A stretch of 64,000 bases of DNA, taken from Microbacterium hydrothermale (GTDB taxonomy: Bacteria > Actinomycetota > Actinomycetes > Actinomycetales > Microbacteriaceae). The first letter of the stretch is position 1. Each line of letters begins with the position of its first letter. The notes below the pieces were generated by a model. The model saw only the letters and a program-made list of their open reading frames with translations. It searched no databases and was not told the DNA's origin. Position numbers and translations under genes: made by a program. Positions 59,873-64,000 of the stretch are shown here, in pieces. Location: assembly GCF_004854025.1 (NCBI RefSeq), contig NZ_STGM01000001.1:1-64000 (forward strand), read 5' to 3'.

Positions 59873-61816
59873 ATGAGCATGCACGGAGGTGGCGGGAGCA
59901 TGTTCCGCGGTGTGGATGCCGACATGCAGCGCAAGCGCAACGCGCAGGCGCCGCGGGTGGCCGACCTCGGACGCCGTGTGGTGGAACTGTTCCGGCCGTA
60001 TCGCTGGCGCATCGCCCTCACCGCGCTCCTCGTCGTCGTGGGCGCCGCGGTCGCCGTCATCCCCCCGCTGCTCGTCCAGCGCATCTTCGACGACGCCCTG
60101 TTCCCGGTCGACGGGTCGTCGCCCGACCTGCGCCTGCTCGCGATGCTCGTGAGCGTCATGATCGGTCTGTTCCTGCTGTCGGCGGGCCTGAACGTCGGAC
60201 AGACCTGGCTGACCGCCACGGTGGGCAACCGCGTCACCGGCGACCTGCGCACGCGGCTGTTCGATCATCTGCAGGCGATGGAGCTCGGTTTCTTCACGCG
60301 CACGAAGACCGGTGTCATCCAGTCCCGCCTGCAGAACGACGTCGGCGGGGTGTCGGGCGTGCTGACCAACACGGTCACGAGCATCCTCGGCAACGCGGTC
60401 ACGGTGATCGCCTCGCTCGTGGCGATGATCCTCATCGACTGGCGGCTGACGCTCATCGCCGTCGCGCTCATGCCCTTCCTCATCTTCGTGCAGCGCCGCG
60501 TGGGCCAGGTGCGCGCGCGCATCGCGGGCGAGACGCAGGAGTCGCTCTCGGAGCTGTCCGCGATCACGCAGGAGACCCTGAGCGTGTCCGGCATCCTGCT
60601 GTCGAAATCGTTCAACCGTCAGCGCACCGAGTCGGCGCGTTTCGACGCCGAGAACGACAATCAGGTGCGCCTGCAGGTGCGTCGTGCGATGAGCGGCCAG
60701 GGCTTCTTCGCCGTGGTGCAGGTGATCATGTCGAGCGTGCCCGCGGTCATCTACCTCGTCTCGGGCTACCTGATCGGCGGGGGAGCGGGCGCGATCACGG
60801 CCGGCACGATCGTCGCCTTCACGACGGTGCAGGCGCGGCTGCTCATGCCGCTCATGGGACTCATGCGCGTCGCGCTCGACGTGCAGACCTCGTCGGCGCT
60901 GTTCGCCCGCATCTTCGAGTACCTCGATCTGCGTCCGGCGATCGTCGACGCCCCCGACGCGCTACCGGTGTCGGCGGCTCCGGGCCCGCTCGGGCGCATC
61001 GAGTTCCGCGACGTCGAGTTCCGCTACCCCGACGCCCCCGAACAGGCTCGTCCGACTCTCGACGGTGTCTCGTTCACGGTCGAGCCCGGTCAGCACGTCG
61101 CCTTCGTGGGGCCCTCGGGTGCGGGCAAGACGACCATCCTGTACCTCACGCCGCGCATGTACGAGGCGACGGGCGGCGCGGTGATGTTCTCGGGCGCCGA
61201 TGTGCGCACGCTCGACCGCGCCTCGATCATCGACGAGATCGGCATCGTCTCGCAGGAGACCTACCTCTTCCACGCCACGGTCCGCGAGAACCTGCGCTAC
61301 GCCCGCCCCGATGCGACCGACGACGAGATCGAGGCCGCGTGCCGCGCCGCGAACATCCACCACGTCATCGCGGGCTTCGAAGCGGGCTACGACACGGTCG
61401 TCGGCGAGCGCGGCTACCGCCTGTCGGGCGGCGAGAAGCAGCGCATCGCGATCGCCCGCGTGCTGCTGAAAGACCCGCCGGTCCTGCTCCTCGACGAGGC
61501 GACGAGCGCGCTCGACACCGTCTCCGAGCGCATCGTGCAGGAAGCCCTCGAGACCGCGTCCCACGGCCGCACCACCCTGTCCATCGCGCACCGTCTCTCG
61601 ACGGTGATCGGCGCCGACCGGATCCACGTGGTGGATGCCGGCCGCATCGTCGAATCCGGAACGCACGGTGAGCTGCTGGCCCGGGGCGGGCTGTACGCGA
61701 GCCTCGCCGCCGAGCAGTTGGCGGCGTCGTTCGTGCTCGCCGAGGAGCAGCTCGACGAAGCGGGCCTCGCTCGCGCTGCCCTCCCGGCGCGTCGCGCCGA
61801 CGAGGCTCCCGCCTGA
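59873..61816 (+). CDS. ABC transporter, permease-ATPase fusion (exporter type)
   Basis: A 647-residue half-transporter like MsbA/BmrA. Six membrane helices span about 45-345. The nucleotide-binding domain has Walker A VGPSGAGKTTILY near 414-426, the Q loop VSQETYLFHATV, signature YRLSGGEKQRIAIARV near 516-531, Walker B VLLLDEATSALD near 538-549 and the His switch in SIAHRLSTV. It probably forms a homodimer and exports lipids or drugs. The C-terminal 40 residues are Ala/Glu-rich. No partner subunit is next to it. Confidence 0.94.
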   Translation: MSMHGGGGSMFRGVDADMQRKRNAQAPRVADLGRRVVELFRPYRWRIALTALLVVVGAAVAVIPPLLVQRIFDDALFPVDGSSPDLRLLAMLVSVMIGLFLLSAGLNVGQTWLTATVGNRVTGDLRTRLFDHLQAMELGFFTRTKTGVIQSRLQNDVGGVSGVLTNTVTSILGNAVTVIASLVAMILIDWRLTLIAVALMPFLIFVQRRVGQVRARIAGETQESLSELSAITQETLSVSGILLSKSFNRQRTESARFDAENDNQVRLQVRRAMSGQGFFAVVQVIMSSVPAVIYLVSGYLIGGGAGAITAGTIVAFTTVQARLLMPLMGLMRVALDVQTSSALFARIFEYLDLRPAIVDAPDALPVSAAPGPLGRIEFRDVEFRYPDAPEQARPTLDGVSFTVEPGQHVAFVGPSGAGKTTILYLTPRMYEATGGAVMFSGADVRTLDRASIIDEIGIVSQETYLFHATVRENLRYARPDATDDEIEAACRAANIHHVIAGFEAGYDTVVGERGYRLSGGEKQRIAIARVLLKDPPVLLLDEATSALDTVSERIVQEALETASHGRTTLSIAHRLSTVIGADRIHVVDAGRIVESGTHGELLARGGLYASLAAEQLAASFVLAEEQLDEAGLARAALPARRADEAPA

Positions 61817-61906
61817 CGCGCGCCCACAGCACGCCGTAACTGCCCGGGACCTGTCACGCGGCCCGAGCGCCCGCGAGCCGGCCGGGCACGACGCCCGCGG
61901 CGGGCG

Positions 61907-62803
61907 TCACGCGGGCAGCGACTCCACGAACGCCTCCAGCGCGATGCCGTACGCCGCGTCGGGATGCGTCTCGGCGATGGTGAGCAGTGGCGGCAGATCG
62001 AGCGTGCGGATGAGCGCCCCGCGCTCGCGCACCGCCGCATCCGCGCCGGCGGCGCGCAGCACCGCGATTCCCTCGCCGAGGGCTTCGAGGTAGTCGCGCA
62101 GCACCTCGACCTCGCCGAGCCGCTGCGTGATCGAGCCGCCGTCGCGCCGCTGGCGCCACTCCACGATCACGTCGGGGATGACGTCGAACGCGGTGGCCGC
62201 GGTGTACATCCGCTGCGCGAGCACCTGGTCCTCGTAGTACCGCCCTTCCGGGAAGCGCAGGCCCTGCTCTCCCCAGAAGTCGGTGCGGCTCATCTTCGAC
62301 CACGCGACGATGTTCCCGGATGCCGCCGGGTGCTGCGCGAGCGATATCGCGGACCGGGCCGGGTCGGTGGCCGCCGCTACCCACGGCTGCACGTCGCCGG
62401 CGGTGTAGCCGGGGCCGTCGGCATCCGGTCGCAGTCGCACGTACGCACCCACGACGAAGGAGCTGCCGGTGCGGTCGAGCGTGTCGGCCAAGCGCGAGAG
62501 GGCGTCGGGGCGCATCACGTCGTCGGCGTCGAGGAAGGCGGTGTACGGGGTCTGCACGAGGGAGAGTCCGGTGTTGCGGGCGGCGCCGAGGCCGCGCTGC
62601 TCGTCGTGCCGGACGAAGCGGAACCGGGGGTCGTCGGCCTCGGCATCCGCGAAGATGCGGGCCGTGTCGTCTCTCGAGGCGTCGTCGACCAGGACGGCCG
62701 TCCAGTGCGGGTGCGACTGGGCGCGGAGGGAGTCCAGGGCCTCCTCGGCGTAGTCGGCGACGTCGAAGCCGGGGACGATGACGGTGACTCCGGTGGTGCT
62801 CAC
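61907..62803 (-). CDS. glycosyltransferase family 2
   Basis: A 298-residue GT-A enzyme that should transfer a sugar from a nucleotide donor, probably for a cell-surface glycan. It has TVIVPGFDVADYAEEALDSL near 7-26, VLVDDASRDDTARIF near 36-50, GLGAARNTGLSL, the DxD-type FLDADDVM near 91-97 and YYEDQVLAQRMY near 190-201. On the minus strand TAGGAT (62811-62816) lies 7 bases before the GTG. The start overlaps the desulfurase stop by four bases (GTGA), so it also belongs to that unit. The acceptor is unknown. Confidence 0.93.
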   Translation of the reverse strand: MSTTGVTVIVPGFDVADYAEEALDSLRAQSHPHWTAVLVDDASRDDTARIFADAEADDPRFRFVRHDEQRGLGAARNTGLSLVQTPYTAFLDADDVMRPDALSRLADTLDRTGSSFVVGAYVRLRPDADGPGYTAGDVQPWVAAATDPARSAISLAQHPAASGNIVAWSKMSRTDFWGEQGLRFPEGRYYEDQVLAQRMYTAATAFDVIPDVIVEWRQRRDGGSITQRLGEVEVLRDYLEALGEGIAVLRAAGADAAVRERGALIRTLDLPPLLTIAETHPDAAYGIALEAFVESLPA

Positions 62804-63930
62804 CCGCGCGATCCTACGGCGGTGACGGCGGCGACGACGGCATCTGCGACGGCGTCGAGAGATCCCGTCAGCGACCGCGGCAGCGTGAAGCGCACGGCGG
62901 TGCGCGCCTCGTCGTGGTCGACGCCGACCGCCAGCAGCACGTGCGACGCCTCGTCGCTGCCCGCCGCGCACGCCGATCCGCTCGACGAGACCACCCCGCG
63001 CCGCTCGAGCTCGAGGAGGACGGTCTCGCCGTTCGTGCCGGGGAAGACGAAGCTCGCCGTGCCGGGGAGCCGGTGCGAAGGGTGTCCGGTGAGGCGTGCG
63101 CCGGGCACGTTCGCGAGCACGCGAGCGATGAACGCGGCCGATAGGGCGCCGACGCGGGCGGCGGCCTCGCCCCTCTCGGCCTCGGCGATCTCGAGGGCGG
63201 TGGCGATCGCGACGGCACCGGCCACGTCGGGGGTTCCGGAGCGACGGCCGCGCTCCTGTCCGCCTCCGTGCAGGAGCGGTTCGAACGGCAGGCGGCCGCG
63301 CACGGCGAGAACTCCGGTGCCCTTCGGTGCTCCGACCTTGTGGCCGGCGATGGTCACGGCATCCGCTCCGGTGTCCGACAGGGGGAGCCACCCGGCGGCC
63401 TGCACCGCGTCGAGGTGCAGGGGGACCCCCCGTTCGTGTGCGACGGCGGCGAGGGCGGCGGCATCCTGGATCGTCCCGATCTCGTTGTTGGCGTACCCGA
63501 TCGAGACCAGGGCGGTGTTCTCGCGCAGGGCGTCGGCGAGCGCGTCGGGCGTCAGGCTTCCGGTCGCGTCGACGGGGGCGTGGGTCACCTCGACGCCGTG
63601 CAGTCGCTGCAGATAGTCGGCCGAGGCGAGCACCGACTCGTGCTCGATCGCCGTCGTGACGAGGTGCGTCAGGGCGGAGCCGAGCACGAGCCCCTTGATC
63701 GCGGCGTTGTTCGACTCGGTGCCGCCGGAGGTGAAGACGACGTCGCCGGCGCGCATGCCGACGATCCGGGCGACGCGCCGGCGCGCGTCGTCGAGAGCGG
63801 ATGCCGCGGCCTCGCCCACCTCGTGATGACTCGACGGGTTGCCGAAGACGCGCGTGAGGTACGGGGCCATCGCCTCGAGCACCTCGGGGCGCACGGGCGT
63901 CGAAGCGGCGTTGTCGAGGTAGAGGCTCAC
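62800..63930 (-). CDS. cysteine desulfurase, NifS/IscS family
   Basis: A 376-residue PLP enzyme that takes sulfur from cysteine for iron-sulfur cluster assembly. The cofactor Lys is in VTIAGHKVGAPKGTG near 195-209, the catalytic Cys in SSSGSACAAGSDE near 319, and SHHEVGEAA near 34-42. It directly follows nadC with overlapping stop and start, the arrangement seen where a NifS protein serves the cluster of quinolinate synthase NadA. Here NadA would lie beyond the window. The glycosyltransferase is translationally coupled behind it. Confidence 0.95.
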   Translation of the reverse strand: MSLYLDNAASTPVRPEVLEAMAPYLTRVFGNPSSHHEVGEAAASALDDARRRVARIVGMRAGDVVFTSGGTESNNAAIKGLVLGSALTHLVTTAIEHESVLASADYLQRLHGVEVTHAPVDATGSLTPDALADALRENTALVSIGYANNEIGTIQDAAALAAVAHERGVPLHLDAVQAAGWLPLSDTGADAVTIAGHKVGAPKGTGVLAVRGRLPFEPLLHGGGQERGRRSGTPDVAGAVAIATALEIAEAERGEAAARVGALSAAFIARVLANVPGARLTGHPSHRLPGTASFVFPGTNGETVLLELERRGVVSSSGSACAAGSDEASHVLLAVGVDHDEARTAVRFTLPRSLTGSLDAVADAVVAAVTAVGSRG

Positions 63931-64000
63931 GCCGTCTCGATGCGGATGTCCAGGCCCAGGTCGAGAGCGGATGCCGAGTGGGTGAGCGCGCCGACCGAGA
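63927..64000 (-). CDS. nadC: nicotinate-nucleotide diphosphorylase (carboxylating), 3' end only
   Basis: Only the last 24 codons are in the window: SVGALTHSASALDLGLDIRI followed by ETA and a stop. This matches the C terminus of NadC, which makes nicotinate mononucleotide from quinolinate in NAD biosynthesis. The stop codon overlaps the GTG of the desulfurase gene. Confidence 0.85.
   Translation of the reverse strand, partial: SVGALTHSASALDLGLDIRIETA

Overview
The window is a 64 kb piece of a high-G+C actinobacterial chromosome, most likely Microbacterium or a close Microbacteriaceae relative. The clues are roughly 70% G+C, many GTG starts, the eno-ftsB-DUF501 block, actinobacterial family proteins (DUF4307, DUF4245, DUF6264, RskA-like anti-sigma factor, PIN-PhoH), a type II NADH dehydrogenase, and an abundance of leaderless genes whose -10 box (T/G-A-N-N-N-T) lies 6-7 bases before the start codon. 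No insertion sequence, prophage, CRISPR array or rRNA operon is visible. It reads as core chromosome with a few accessory genes.

Layout. 1-10.5 kb: a hexapeptide-repeat protein, ppc (-), mazG, hisS, an XRE-type regulator divergent from an MFS exporter with a palindromic operator between them, an SGNH hydrolase and a CtaG-like membrane protein whose start is abnormal. 10.5-17 kb: O-methyltransferase, eno, ftsB-like, DUF501, subtilase and ndh, the last three overlapping. 17-25 kb: an atypical tRNA with a UAA anticodon, lemA, a YcaQ/AlkX-type DNA glycosylase (-), AI-2E transporter-ilvA, an intergenic repeat cluster, greA and DUF4307 (-), hemolysin III (-), and a cis-prenyltransferase. 25-34 kb: PIN-PhoH, then a long minus-strand block read as xseA-xseB-DUF4245-beta carbonic anhydrase-fumC-histidine kinase-response regulator. 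34-40 kb: ispH-DUF6264, sigma and anti-sigma genes, MOSC protein, fbaA (-) and glpX. 40-47 kb: rmuC and an exonuclease (-), methyltransferase, ychF, membrane proteins and an MHS-type transporter. 47-53 kb: a secreted protein of unknown function, an Asp/His-rich exported protein followed by a NarL-type two-component system, a gene remnant, a D,D-carboxypeptidase and csbD. 53-64 kb: aldose epimerase, a zinc-ribbon protein, an SPFH protein, an Fpg/Nei glycosylase, a PfpI protein, a 45-residue Cys-tailed protein, an MFS exporter, an ABC exporter, a glycosyltransferase, a NifS-like desulfurase and the 3' end of nadC, which runs off the window.

Functionally, central carbon genes are prominent: ppc, eno, fumC, fbaA, glpX and two carbonic-anhydrase-like genes that could supply or interconvert bicarbonate for ppc. 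Genome maintenance genes (xseAB, rmuC, the glycosylases, mazG) and envelope genes (the cis-prenyltransferase, D,D-carboxypeptidase, ftsB) are also well represented. The most unusual signals are a heavily over-represented GGATGCC/GGCATCC heptamer, several families of palindromic intergenic repeats, a missing start codon at an otherwise standard leaderless promoter, and a class-I-shaped tRNA carrying a leucine UAA anticodon.
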